Shown in pieces: positions 8,468 through 16,432 of a stretch of DNA of 64,000 bases. The stretch is from a halophilic archaeon SHRA6 (lineage in GTDB: Archaea > Halobacteriota > Halobacteria > Halobacteriales > Haloferacaceae), in contig SOPS01000001.1 of assembly GCA_005239175.1 (NCBI GenBank), positions 1 to 64,000 of the forward strand, in the 5' to 3' direction. Below the pieces are notes generated by a model that saw only the letters and a program-made list of their open reading frames with translations, did not search any database and had not been told where the DNA came from. Position 1 is the first letter of the stretch. Each line of letters begins with the position of its first letter. The position numbers were made by a program, and so were the translations under genes.

Positions 8468-9735
8468 GATCGCACCTCCGTCAACACTGCACGTGCAGCA
8501 TCGGCTGGCGATTCGTCGATCGGTTCGAACTCGTCAACGGTGAGGTTCGCCCCATACTCATCGACTGAAAGCCGTCCACGCAACCGATACGCCCGTCCGA
8601 CGAGCGTCTCGGCAATCTCGTCTGTGACGACTCCCTTATCCATCGCCTCGCGAGCGGCGTCTTTCGCGGCCTCGACACCGCCACCGTAAATTTCCGCGGT
8701 CAACTCGGTTCCGAGAATCGCAGTCAGTGCCTGTGTACCGTCGTCGACAATCGCTTTGATACGCAGATCGTCTTCACCGTCGACCGCACCGTGGCTCCGA
8801 CACTGCCCGTTTTGAATCACGCGCCCGCAGTCGGGACACCGCTCAATCAGCCCCGAGCCGTCGCGAATCTCGAGGATTGTGCCTGTTACGGCAACGTCGT
8901 ACATCCCGCCGGCTCCGACGGCCTCAGCGATCGACAGCTCCGGTGGCTCGTCGTTAATGTCGATTGACCGTTCCAGCAGGGAGACCGTCGAAAACTCCGA
9001 GAGGTTGATCGAAGGGGCGCCACGGAACTCTCGAACGTAGACATCCTCGATTCGCACTTCGGCCCCTTCAGCGATCTCCGAACGGGGCTGCCAGTCGGTG
9101 AACGGGAGTCGGGTCGTCTCATCTGCGAGCACGCCCGAGAGGATTTCTGTCTCGCCGTTTCGGCCGTTTATTGTTCGCTCTTCGACCTCGATGACGCGGA
9201 CCTCGACAGTGCGACCCCGATCGCCCGGCTCCAGTTCGAAAAGCGTCGCGTCGCCTCCGACATCGTACGGAACCGACACAGATTCTTCAGCGAATGCGAC
9301 GGTCGTGTTTGCGCCGAGATTTAATTCGGGGTGTCCGTCCCACTCGCGCACGCCGGCGTTGCCGATCGTCAGCGAGTCGCCGGGCTCGAAGCCGAAGTCC
9401 TGCCAGGACGTGTACGAAATCACTCCGGTCTCGTCTGCGAGCTTCCCCTCTCGAATGGTACTCTCTTCGCCTTGGTACTGGATCGTCCGTGTCCCGACAG
9501 TTAACACCCGAACCGTCACATTGACCGAACCGTGATCGGTGGTGACGTCTTCGATCGAGACCGTCTCCGGTGTAGACGACTGGGATCCGCCACCGCCGTG
9601 TTTTCGGCGAATACTCTGTTTGGCTTCGTCGATCGGAACGCTGTACTGCAGCAGGTTCTGCAGGTCGGTTTTGACCTCCGTTTTGTCAACACCGAGAGCG
9701 GAGGCGAGCTCTTCGGCATGGCTATCGATATCCAT
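8464..9735 (-). CDS. rpa1: Replication protein A, multi-OB-fold single-stranded DNA-binding protein
   Basis: This 423-residue protein contains a short N-terminal helical region, then three successive OB-fold domains, each with a pattern like VEVRVIEVEERT or VRVLTVGTRT. A zinc-finger-like CPDCG-x7-C-x2-H follows near residue 300, and then a C-terminal domain. It coats single-stranded DNA in replication and repair. The architecture (three OB folds plus zinc finger) fits the RPA1 type rather than the smaller RPA3 type. The ATG at 9735 (MDIDSHAEELASALG) is preferred; the longer frame upstream to 9846 overlaps the promoter region shared with the divergent gene at 9865. It is the first gene of a three-gene overlapping operon. 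Confidence 0.92.
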   Translation of the reverse strand: MDIDSHAEELASALGVDKTEVKTDLQNLLQYSVPIDEAKQSIRRKHGGGGSQSSTPETVSIEDVTTDHGSVNVTVRVLTVGTRTIQYQGEESTIREGKLADETGVISYTSWQDFGFEPGDSLTIGNAGVREWDGHPELNLGANTTVAFAEESVSVPYDVGGDATLFELEPGDRGRTVEVRVIEVEERTINGRNGETEILSGVLADETTRLPFTDWQPRSEIAEGAEVRIEDVYVREFRGAPSINLSEFSTVSLLERSIDINDEPPELSIAEAVGAGGMYDVAVTGTILEIRDGSGLIERCPDCGRVIQNGQCRSHGAVDGEDDLRIKAIVDDGTQALTAILGTELTAEIYGGGVEAAKDAAREAMDKGVVTDEIAETLVGRAYRLRGRLSVDEYGANLTVDEFEPIDESPADAARAVLTEVRS

Positions 9736-9864
9736 CGTTCGTTGTTGGGACGGCTTGGGGTAAAACTGTTCGCGCGCTACGGGGTGCGATCGGGTCAAAT
9801 GCCACGCTCCTCGGGAGTGCAAGCGGACAGCAGGACTAACTACCATGACCCTGTAGATGCCCGT

Positions 9865-10269
9865 ATGGCTGATCGCGTCGAGTATACCACGTCAATCGAG
9901 AATGGCCGAACAGAAATTAGGGTCTCTGGAGAAACAGACGTTGCGTTCGTCATTCGATCCGAAAGCGGCGAGCGGATCTATCTCCCCCCAGAAGAAGCCA
10001 ACACCCCCGTCCCCCGTGACCGCCAGACACCCTACGATGGCGCAGGTACCAGTTACGATCGACAGAATCCGTACCAACCCGATGAAAGCTCCTACCAGCG
10101 CGGCGACAGCGCGTACCAGCGCGGCGAAGGAACGTCGTATCAGTCTGCGGACTCACAGACAAGCACGCGAGGTGTCATTCGGACTCGTCGGGGGTTCCGA
10201 ATCGTCCATCCCGAACCAGCCACCGAGATTACTGTGGTTCGAGACGGCGACATACCTACGACAGCCTAA
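9865..10269 (+). CDS. Hypothetical protein with tyrosine-glutamine repeats, divergent from rpa
   Basis: This is a 134-residue protein beginning MADRVEYTTSIENG. I do not recognise it. The first 50 residues look like beta strands (TEIRVSGETDVAFVIRS). The middle (about 55-95) is a low-complexity segment rich in Tyr, Gln, Ser, Asp and Gly with NPYQ, SSYQRG, SAYQRG and TSYQ repeats. The last 30 residues resume a strand-like pattern. The ATG at 9865 gives the natural protein; the frame is open upstream but there it only mirrors the opposite RPA gene. It shares a 129-bp intergenic region with rpa, so co-regulation is possible. Confidence 0.7.
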   Translation: MADRVEYTTSIENGRTEIRVSGETDVAFVIRSESGERIYLPPEEANTPVPRDRQTPYDGAGTSYDRQNPYQPDESSYQRGDSAYQRGEGTSYQSADSQTSTRGVIRTRRGFRIVHPEPATEITVVRDGDIPTTA

Positions 10270-10330
10270 CGAATCTATTGCGCGATAGAATGACGACGCT
10301 GCGAACAGACCGCTCCGTCAATACTCCGTC

Positions 10331-11383
10331 TCAGGCCGTGACGTTCTCGTAGAGTTCGATAATCTCTTCTGTCATCTCTGCCCACGTGTACGGCTCGTAC
10401 TCGGGTGGTTCGGTCCGGCTAAGTGCTTGTTGGATCCCGTCGGCGATCGATTCTGAATCTGGCGTTACCTCGATCAACAGCCCATCAGGAAGCGTTTCTC
10501 TGACACCGGATCGCGTCGCGACAACGTGTGCGCCCGCGGCTAACGCCTCAGTGATGGTCAGCCCAAACGGCTCCGCAAGCGACGGCGACACAAACACATC
10601 TGCTGCTTCGTAGTAGTCTCCTAACGTCTCACTCGGGATGTAGCCGACAAACTTCACCTGCTCGTCAATGCCCAGAAGCGACGCAAACTGTTTCAGCTGA
10701 TCGGTCTGGTGACCGCTCCCGCCGATAACGAGGGTCACATCAGTTCGGCGAATCTTTTTCATCGCGTACAGCAGGTGGCCAATTCCCTTCTGGTCGGTGT
10801 GCCGTCCTACAAAAAGCAGCATTGGCCCGTCGATTCCGTGTTCGGCGCGAACGTCAATCTCACCAGAGGGTTCGACCGAGGCAAAGCCGTTGTGAATCAC
10901 GGTCGACTCTGCGCCGTACAACTCACGGACGTCGTCGGCAACGATCTGACTCACCGAGATGAGGTGATCTGCCTCATTTGCCAGCTTCTGTTCGGTTTCG
11001 ACCTCGATTTTCGGCGGGTCGATGTTTCGATCCGACGAGAGTGAGTGAAACGACGCAACCCACTCGGCGTCGCTGTTTTCTGCAGCCTGCTTGCCGGGAG
11101 CGTATCCGAACCAATCGTGCGTGTGGATTATGTCAGCATCCGCAGACCGTTCGACGAACGTCCCGGTGAGTCGCCCAATACGGCTCCTGATGTCCCCCTC
11201 ACCGGTCTCGACGGGAACAAGCTCAGGGCGTTCCTCCTCCGGTGCGAACTCCGCTGGGAAAATCAGTTCAATATCCACCCCATGGTCGACGAGTTCGTCG
11301 ACGAGATACCCGACATGGGTATCCAGGCCGCCCGTGACGTTTGGCGGGATTCCCCAACCGAGCATTCGAACAGAAAGCGACAT
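10331..11383 (-). CDS. Family 4 glycosyltransferase
   Basis: This 350-residue GT-B protein begins MSLSVRMLGWGIPP, with a glycine-rich NVTGGLDTHV loop typical of the N-terminal domain. IIHTHDWFGY is the conserved HxHDW region of glycogen-synthase-like GT4 enzymes. The C-terminal Rossmann domain has LLFVGRHTDQKG and the nucleotide-sugar motif SPSLAEPFGLTITEALAAG, with the E-x7-E pattern. It should transfer a sugar from an NDP-sugar in the cytoplasm, perhaps for glycogen-like polymer, compatible solute or glycolipid. The acceptor is unknown. It stands alone, divergent from the riboflavin-pathway reductase. Confidence 0.88.
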   Translation of the reverse strand: MSLSVRMLGWGIPPNVTGGLDTHVGYLVDELVDHGVDIELIFPAEFAPEEERPELVPVETGEGDIRSRIGRLTGTFVERSADADIIHTHDWFGYAPGKQAAENSDAEWVASFHSLSSDRNIDPPKIEVETEQKLANEADHLISVSQIVADDVRELYGAESTVIHNGFASVEPSGEIDVRAEHGIDGPMLLFVGRHTDQKGIGHLLYAMKKIRRTDVTLVIGGSGHQTDQLKQFASLLGIDEQVKFVGYIPSETLGDYYEAADVFVSPSLAEPFGLTITEALAAGAHVVATRSGVRETLPDGLLIEVTPDSESIADGIQQALSRTEPPEYEPYTWAEMTEEIIELYENVTA

Positions 11384-11560
11384 ACCAGAGCTACCGCAAA
11401 CACGGACTTAGTTGTTTGCCATTGTATACCGATCACCCTCTGTCACCAGGTAGTTGACAGACGTGTATTCGATCGGTTTTTACCTGTAACTATACCGATA
11501 TTTAGTCGGATGTCCCCCGACATCGTAACGTCCATACCGCCACCACCCGATCGATCACGC

Positions 11561-12223
11561 ATGTACGTCGTGGTCAACGCGGCAATGAGCGTCGACGGAA
11601 AGCTCTCCTCGCGTCGGCGCGAGCAGATCGCGATCAGTGGGCCGGCAGATTTCGATCGGGTCGATCGGATCCGCGCCGCGGCCGACGCCGTGTTAGTGGG
11701 TATCGGAACCGTCCTCGCAGACGACCCACACCTCACCCTTGATGTCGAGGACCGCCGCGTCCAGCGTCTACGAAACGGTCGCCCCGGGAACCCCGCTCGT
11801 GTCGTCGTTGATTCGCGAGCCCGCACCCCAACGGACGCTCGGATTCTCGACGACGAGGCAACCACCTACCTACTTACTGCGGAGACCGCACCGGACGACC
11901 GCATTGGGACGCTGACAGATTGCGGCGCCGAAGTCGTTTCTGCAGGAGATTCACGGGTAGATCTCACCGAGGGACTCGCCGCACTCGAGGCCGAGGGGAT
12001 CGATCGGCTGTTGGTCGAAGGCGGCGGCGAGATCATCTACTCGCTGTTCGAGGCCAGCCTCGTCGACGAGCTCTCGGTCTACGTTGGCTCGAAAGTCATC
12101 GGCGGGCGGGACGCGCCGACACTCGCCGATGGCGAGGGATTCGTCTCATCGTTTCCATCACTGGAATTGATTGACGTGGAACGGCTCGACGATGGCGTGC
12201 TGTTGCGCTACGACGTTTCATAG
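11561..12223 (+). CDS. arfC: 2,5-diamino-6-(ribosylamino)-pyrimidinone 5'-phosphate reductase
   Basis: This 220-residue RibD C-terminal domain (dihydrofolate-reductase fold) protein reduces the ribosyl side chain in archaeal riboflavin synthesis using NAD(P)H. Visible motifs are VVVNAAMSVDGKLS at the start, the long helix DAVLVGIGTVLADDPHLT, RVVVDS and the cofactor loop LLVEGGGEIIYSLFEA. I chose ATG 11561 because the family begins MxVVVNAAMS. An ATG at 11510 would add 17 residues, and a TTTTTAC element at 11477-11483 is well placed for a leaderless start at 11510, so the longer form is possible. Confidence 0.9.
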   Translation: MYVVVNAAMSVDGKLSSRRREQIAISGPADFDRVDRIRAAADAVLVGIGTVLADDPHLTLDVEDRRVQRLRNGRPGNPARVVVDSRARTPTDARILDDEATTYLLTAETAPDDRIGTLTDCGAEVVSAGDSRVDLTEGLAALEAEGIDRLLVEGGGEIIYSLFEASLVDELSVYVGSKVIGGRDAPTLADGEGFVSSFPSLELIDVERLDDGVLLRYDVS

Positions 12224-12650
12224 CTGAGTTGAGCAACACAGCACCAGCGATCGTTACGCTTTGATTGAGCAGGAGAGACAGCAGGTGCAGGATGTCGCGG
12301 AGCGATCGGAGCGAAAGCGTCTGTGTCTGCTTTTGCGGTGCGTTGACTCACCGTGAGTGCTGTCGCGTCAGTTGGCGAGCCATCTTTGAGAAGCGCTGCG
12401 AGCTTCCGTACTGCGCCACCGACAGCATCGGACTCGAACGAGCAATCTTCGCGACAATGGTAACAGCCACCCACGATTGAAGCCGTGGGATTTCTCCGTG
12501 ATTTCTGTACGCAGCCGTCGACCGGTCACAAAGCGAAGATAGCTCATTTCACTTTCACTACGGTTGGCTGGTACTTTTTACTACAGAGCACAAACGAGTA
12601 CATGGAACTTGGACACTGTCACACGCTCCAAGTTCCTCCCCCTTACACTC
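12224..12650. other. Gene-poor gap with an orphan insertion-sequence end
   Basis: An 88-codon frame on the minus strand (12208-12474) has CYHCREDC near its start but no family resemblance, and I do not call it a gene. The right part contains the transposon-end-like hairpin at 12469-12516. A TTTTTACTAC element at 12575-12584 could be the promoter of the small zinc-ribbon gene at 12651. Confidence 0.4.
12466..12516 (-). mobile_element. Orphan IS200/IS605-type end (omega-RNA-like hairpin) without transposase
   Basis: CCCACGATTGAAGCCGTGGG forms a hairpin, followed by ATTTCTCCGTG and TTTCTGTACGCAG. Compared on the same strand, the hairpin and CTCCGTG block resemble the tnpB 3' end at 24709-24740, and the TTTCTGTAmGCrG block resembles the left end at 26272-26284. 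No transposase gene adjoins it. It is best read as a remnant or solo end of the tnpB element family, possibly a mini-element. Confidence 0.6.
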
Positions 12651-12800
12651 ATGTCGCACGCAGCATCTACGCTCGGAACGTGCCCATTCTGCAGCGCCGC
12701 TGTCCCCGAGACTGCCGTACTCATCGAGTACGAGGTGAACGGCCAAAGGCGACTCTTTGCAGAATGCTCCCAGTGCGGTGACCCGGTGAGGCCGCAGTAG
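12651..12800 (+). CDS. Small zinc-ribbon protein
   Basis: This 49-residue protein begins MSHAASTLGTCPFCSAAVP. It carries CPFC near residues 11-14 and CSQC near residues 40-43, a four-cysteine zinc ribbon. Between them EYEVNGQRRLFAECSQC gives the two-strand pattern of such domains. Small haloarchaeal zinc-finger proteins of this type are common and mostly uncharacterised. The frame is open further upstream (to 12564), but the cysteine domain begins at this ATG. Confidence 0.65.
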   Translation: MSHAASTLGTCPFCSAAVPETAVLIEYEVNGQRRLFAECSQCGDPVRPQ

Positions 12801-12833
12801 TTACGTCGGGCTCGCGCTGGTTGGAGCGATCGC

Positions 12834-13004
12834 TCATTCGTCAGTTGGATACTTCCGGGCACCGCTTTCGATAGCTTCGATGACTGCGTTCTGTTCTTCG
12901 GGACTCATCGATCGCCACGAGGTAATCTCTTCGATAGTCCGTCCACATCCGGTGCATTCGCCGTTATCAAGCATGCAGATGCCGGTACATGGACTTTCCA
13001 CCAT
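12834..13004 (-). CDS. DUF1289-like small cysteine-rich protein
   Basis: This 56-residue protein begins MVESPCTGICMLD. The pattern SPCTGIC, then CTGCGRTIEEI and WRSMSPEEQNAV, matches the DUF1289 family, whose four cysteines suggest an Fe-S or zinc site. The function of the family is not established. The ATG at 13004 gives the usual family start; an ATG at 13037 is less likely. It lies downstream of the sulfur-related MFS and rhodanese genes on the same strand, separated by a 22-bp palindrome, so a link to sulfur or metal handling is possible but unproven. Confidence 0.8.
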   Translation of the reverse strand: MVESPCTGICMLDNGECTGCGRTIEEITSWRSMSPEEQNAVIEAIESGARKYPTDE

Positions 13005-13123
13005 TGTACCATTATATTCATCCATCCAATAAAACAAGTATGCATTCTATTGTACCGTGTTACCCTGTTCACTCTCAGACATATTCCCCTCCGAAACAAC
13101 TGTTCACTAAACACTGTATATAA

Positions 13124-13145
13124 GTTCAGTGTATATACACTGAAC
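13124..13145. promoter_or_regulatory. Perfect 22-bp palindrome
   Basis: GTTCAGTGTAT followed by its exact reverse complement forms a perfect dyad. It reaches the first base of the MFS stop triplet (13145-13147). A related half (CACTGTATATA) lies just beside it at 13112-13122. It could be an operator upstream of the DUF1289-like gene, or a transcript-end hairpin for the transporter. Confidence 0.7.
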
Positions 13146-14434
13146 TAGTCTTGAGTGACTGCTTTGAGCGATTGCTCCGTCGCACCTGCGGGCGGCTCGT
13201 GTGTCCCAAAGTCTGGGTGAGTTTCTTCCATCCAGCCGTACACGATCGCGCCAGAGAGAAACATGAGAAGTGCAGTCATGTAGAATGCAGCTTCGGCGCT
13301 GAGGAACTCCATCGAGAGCCCGATCAGGATTGCACCGACTGCATAGCCAGAGTCACGCCACATCCGGTAGACCCCCATACCCGCTGACCGCCACGTCGGG
13401 TGGGCGGCGTCGCTTGGCACAGTCATCAGGTTCGGATACAACAAAGCCATACCAAGACCGGAGATCGCGGCCATGACTGCCCACGCGAGATACCCCTCGA
13501 CGAGCACCATTCCGAGGACGCCGGCACCTGCGAGGAACATCCCCCAGATTACAGGCGGACGACGGCCAATACGGTCAGCGAGGCCACCGGTCGCAATCTG
13601 GAGGAAGTACATCGCACTGTGGACGCCAACCACGACACCGACTGCCGCGATGCCGAGTCCCTGGCTTATTAGATATAGCGGGACGGCGATCCAGAACAGG
13701 GTATCCACGAAGTTCTCAATGTGACCCGCTTGAGCGGCAGCAAACAGCGTCCTGTCACCGTAGGTCGCTCGTTTCACCACCTCGTTGAACGGCAGGTTCG
13801 CGTCGTGGTGGTCGTCGGTCCCTTCGGCCTGAGCGTACTGGACCGTTTCTTTGATCAAGAAGATGGATATAAGAAACGCCAGTATGACGACAATTGCGAG
13901 GAAGTAGAACGGTTCGGGGCGAAGACTCCACTGCCCAGCGATGACACCCGTAATCCAGGCGCCGACTGCGACACCGCTGTAGCCGAATGACTCGTCGATA
14001 CCAACCGCAAGGCCGCGCTGATCGGGCCCCGCGAGGTCAATTTTCGCGTTGATTGCCATGCTCCACGTCAACGCTTGATTAATACCCAATAGGATGTTTC
14101 CGACAGTGATCCAGCCCCAACTCGGAGCAAAGATGAGGATGATCGGGAGGGGGAGCGCTGTTGCCCACCCTGCGACGAGTACTGGCTTGCGGCCGTACTC
14201 CTCTCCCCATTTGCCAGCGTAGAGATTGAGAATCGACTTCACAATCCCGAACGAGACGACAAACGAGCCGATAACCAAAAATGACGTGACGCCGAGCACC
14301 TCCTCGCCTAAAACGGGGACGACAGTCCGTTCAGACCCAATGGTCAACCCGGTTGCGAACACTAACAAGACGTGTAACGAAAACTGTCCGAGGTGCTCCC
14401 GGATACCTTGTTTGAGATTAGTAGCCGTGCTCAT
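13145..14434 (-). CDS. MFS transporter linked to a sulfur-metabolism gene
   Basis: This 429-residue major facilitator superfamily protein has about 12 hydrophobic segments. The loop between segments 2 and 3 carries GKWGEEYGRKPVLVAG, the MFS signature (G-x-L-x-D-R-x-G-R-R-P type), and GGLADRIGRRPPVIWG is its counterpart in the second half. It begins four bases after the stop of the rhodanese/metallo-beta-lactamase gene, so the two form an operon. The transported substrate is unknown; context suggests a sulfur compound or an anion linked to sulfide or persulfide detoxification. Confidence 0.88.
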   Translation of the reverse strand: MSTATNLKQGIREHLGQFSLHVLLVFATGLTIGSERTVVPVLGEEVLGVTSFLVIGSFVVSFGIVKSILNLYAGKWGEEYGRKPVLVAGWATALPLPIILIFAPSWGWITVGNILLGINQALTWSMAINAKIDLAGPDQRGLAVGIDESFGYSGVAVGAWITGVIAGQWSLRPEPFYFLAIVVILAFLISIFLIKETVQYAQAEGTDDHHDANLPFNEVVKRATYGDRTLFAAAQAGHIENFVDTLFWIAVPLYLISQGLGIAAVGVVVGVHSAMYFLQIATGGLADRIGRRPPVIWGMFLAGAGVLGMVLVEGYLAWAVMAAISGLGMALLYPNLMTVPSDAAHPTWRSAGMGVYRMWRDSGYAVGAILIGLSMEFLSAEAAFYMTALLMFLSGAIVYGWMEETHPDFGTHEPPAGATEQSLKAVTQD

Positions 14435-14438
14435 GGAT

Positions 14439-15572
14439 TCAGTTCGCTGCGCAGTTGTTGGGACCTAGTTCCAGTTCAGCCAGCTCGTCAGCCGGGACCG
14501 ATTCTTGTCCTACGTTTGTCCGCTTGACGCGCTCGAAGTTCGGGGGATGATCCGGGATATCGGAAGCGATCTCTCGGAGGAACACCTCGCGATCGCGTCC
14601 AAGGTCCTCGTTCTGTTCTTTGACTTCAGCGAGGGTCGCCGTCACCGGTGGTTCAGGCGAACCAGGATCGTGTGCTGGCAGCACAACTGCATCGTCTGGC
14701 CTGTTGAGCAGCCGCTGAAGACTCTCGTAGAGTGTTGCAGCATTCTGTTCACTGTCGGAGTCTTCAATACCGGCTTCGACGCCGAGTTCGACACGACCAA
14801 CGCTCTCGTGGAAGAGCGTATCGCCTGTGATCAACGCTGCACCCTCAATATCGAACGAGACACTCCCTTCGCTGTGCCCCGGTGTGTGAATGACCTCAAT
14901 ATCGAGACTGCCGATCGTGACAGTCTGTCCATCCTCAATCGGCGTCGCATCGATGGCGATCGCATCCTTCGGATGGAGATAATACGGGACGTCATGACAA
15001 TCCGCGAGTTCCGCAGAGCCCGAGACGTGGTCCGCGTGTGCGTGGGTGTCGAAGACCCCGATGAGGTCGGCGTCGTGCTCATCCAGAATCGCATCGTATT
15101 CATTGAGATAATGTGACGGGTCGAAGACTGCGGCTTCACCGTCTGAAATAAGGATGTATGACAGGCAGCCCTTTCCCGGACGTGCGAGTTGAATAATCGT
15201 CCCGTTTAGGTGGACTGGTACTTTCGCGTGTCGGTGGACCCGACTCCAGCCGTTCATCCCATCTGTGAGTGTCATTGCGTTGTAGTCCAACTCTCCGAGC
15301 ACGTCGGTCGCCGTCTCCGAGACAAGACCCACAGCACAGATTGTGACAATCTCCTCTTCGGGAGGGAGGCCCGAAAGGGCCTCCTTGGCCTGTTCGGGGT
15401 CGTCAGTTAATTCGTCGTAGACATCGACGTTGATACTGCCCGGAATATGCCATTCATCGAAATCGTCTTGATGGCGAATATCGAGGACAAGTGGTGGACG
15501 ATCGTCGTTTTGTAGCCGTTCGCTGAGTTTGCCTGGCGATATCTCCTGCATCGGTATTCGTGGATACGACAT
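14439..15572 (-). CDS. Rhodanese domain fused to a metallo-beta-lactamase (persulfide dioxygenase-like)
   Basis: This 377-residue fusion has a rhodanese domain at about residues 10-115 (LVLDIRHQDDFDEWHIPGS, with the sulfur-carrying Cys in TICAVGLVSE). A metallo-beta-lactamase domain follows at about 120-375, with the metal motif THAHADHVSG and later HTPGHSEGS and ALITGDTLF. ETHE1-type enzymes oxidise glutathione persulfide or a similar thiol persulfide to sulfite, and rhodaneses move sulfane sulfur, so the fusion probably handles persulfides in the cytoplasm. It is followed after four bases by an MFS transporter and is divergent from an HTH-10 regulator across a 67-bp region carrying a dyad at 15591-15608. 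Confidence 0.88.
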   Translation of the reverse strand: MSYPRIPMQEISPGKLSERLQNDDRPPLVLDIRHQDDFDEWHIPGSINVDVYDELTDDPEQAKEALSGLPPEEEIVTICAVGLVSETATDVLGELDYNAMTLTDGMNGWSRVHRHAKVPVHLNGTIIQLARPGKGCLSYILISDGEAAVFDPSHYLNEYDAILDEHDADLIGVFDTHAHADHVSGSAELADCHDVPYYLHPKDAIAIDATPIEDGQTVTIGSLDIEVIHTPGHSEGSVSFDIEGAALITGDTLFHESVGRVELGVEAGIEDSDSEQNAATLYESLQRLLNRPDDAVVLPAHDPGSPEPPVTATLAEVKEQNEDLGRDREVFLREIASDIPDHPPNFERVKRTNVGQESVPADELAELELGPNNCAAN

Positions 15573-15590
15573 AGATTAGTATATAGTGAC

Positions 15591-15608
15591 TGCCGGACAT
15601 GACCGGCA
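15591..15608. promoter_or_regulatory. Inverted repeat in the divergent promoter
   Basis: TGCCGG, six bases, then CCGGCA lies between the rhodanese/metallo-beta-lactamase gene and the HTH-10 regulator. A further CGGCA half-site occurs at 15622-15626. This is a natural operator candidate for the adjacent regulator. Confidence 0.6.
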
Positions 15609-15639
15609 CTGTTAATTTTGTCGGCACAAAGTTATCTGT

Positions 15640-16374
15640 ATGACCTTGTACGAGACCTCGATTCGGGTCAAACACGAGTGTCCGTACCGGAAGATTTCGG
15701 AACAGCACCCGGATTTGATCATCCGTGAGTGGCCACTCAGCGACTGCCAAGTGCTCGAAATCACATCAGAGACGACGCCGACTGAGGAGTTACTCGACGA
15801 TATCAGCCAGATCGGGACCGTTTTGCACGAATCGAAGGGTACCGAGGGGTATCATATCGTCACGCAGTCCTGTCTATGTTCACTTGAACAATCAATCATC
15901 GACCGCTTTGAGAAACACAATTGTCTGTACCAGTCGCCGACGATCTACCGCCAAGGGTGGGAGCACTACACAGTTGTCGCGTTTGACAGTGAAGACATTC
16001 GAGACCTGCTCGATGATCTCCGCTCTGACAGAGAGATTGAACTACTCTCGAAAGCCTCGATTTCGGAAACACAGATTCCCCACAGTATGCTAGCTCCGGC
16101 AGACCAACTGTTCGAGACCATCACCGACCGACAGCTAGCAGCACTCCAACTAGCACTGGAACGTGGGTACTACGAGCAACCGCGAAAAACCTCCCTCCGG
16201 GATCTGGCGGATCAGACGGCAGTCGCTCGCTCAACGTACGAAGAACACCTCCGAAAAGCAGAGAATAAACTCCTCACGAACGCGGGACAGTACCTACGAC
16301 TGGTTACCGCGACATCGACGGCCGATCCGTTACAAGTGGAGAAGACTCGACGAACCGAACGAGCTGCGGACTAG
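15640..16374 (+). CDS. HTH-10 (Bat-type) transcriptional regulator
   Basis: This is a 244-residue protein. The last 60-70 residues hold the HTH-10 domain of the bacterio-opsin-activator type: ITDRQLAALQLALERGYY, then TSLRDLADQTAVARSTYEEHLRKAENKL. The first 170 residues form an uncharacterised sensing domain with a CPY motif near residue 15 and further cysteines (DCQ, SCLCS, NCLY) that might sense thiols. It is divergently transcribed from the rhodanese/MBL and MFS operon, with an inverted repeat between them, so it probably controls that operon. Confidence 0.88.
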   Translation: MTLYETSIRVKHECPYRKISEQHPDLIIREWPLSDCQVLEITSETTPTEELLDDISQIGTVLHESKGTEGYHIVTQSCLCSLEQSIIDRFEKHNCLYQSPTIYRQGWEHYTVVAFDSEDIRDLLDDLRSDREIELLSKASISETQIPHSMLAPADQLFETITDRQLAALQLALERGYYEQPRKTSLRDLADQTAVARSTYEEHLRKAENKLLTNAGQYLRLVTATSTADPLQVEKTRRTERAAD

Positions 16375-16432
16375 TCTGTTAGCATTTTTCCAGACAATCA
16401 TTTAGTTTATCCAATCGCAATTTTCCTCTGAG

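Noticed and set aside
12208-12474. Minus-strand frame of 88 codons with CYHCREDC near the start
   Set aside because: No family resemblance; it overlaps the end of the arfC gene and runs into the orphan transposon end, so it is more likely chance or a degraded remnant.
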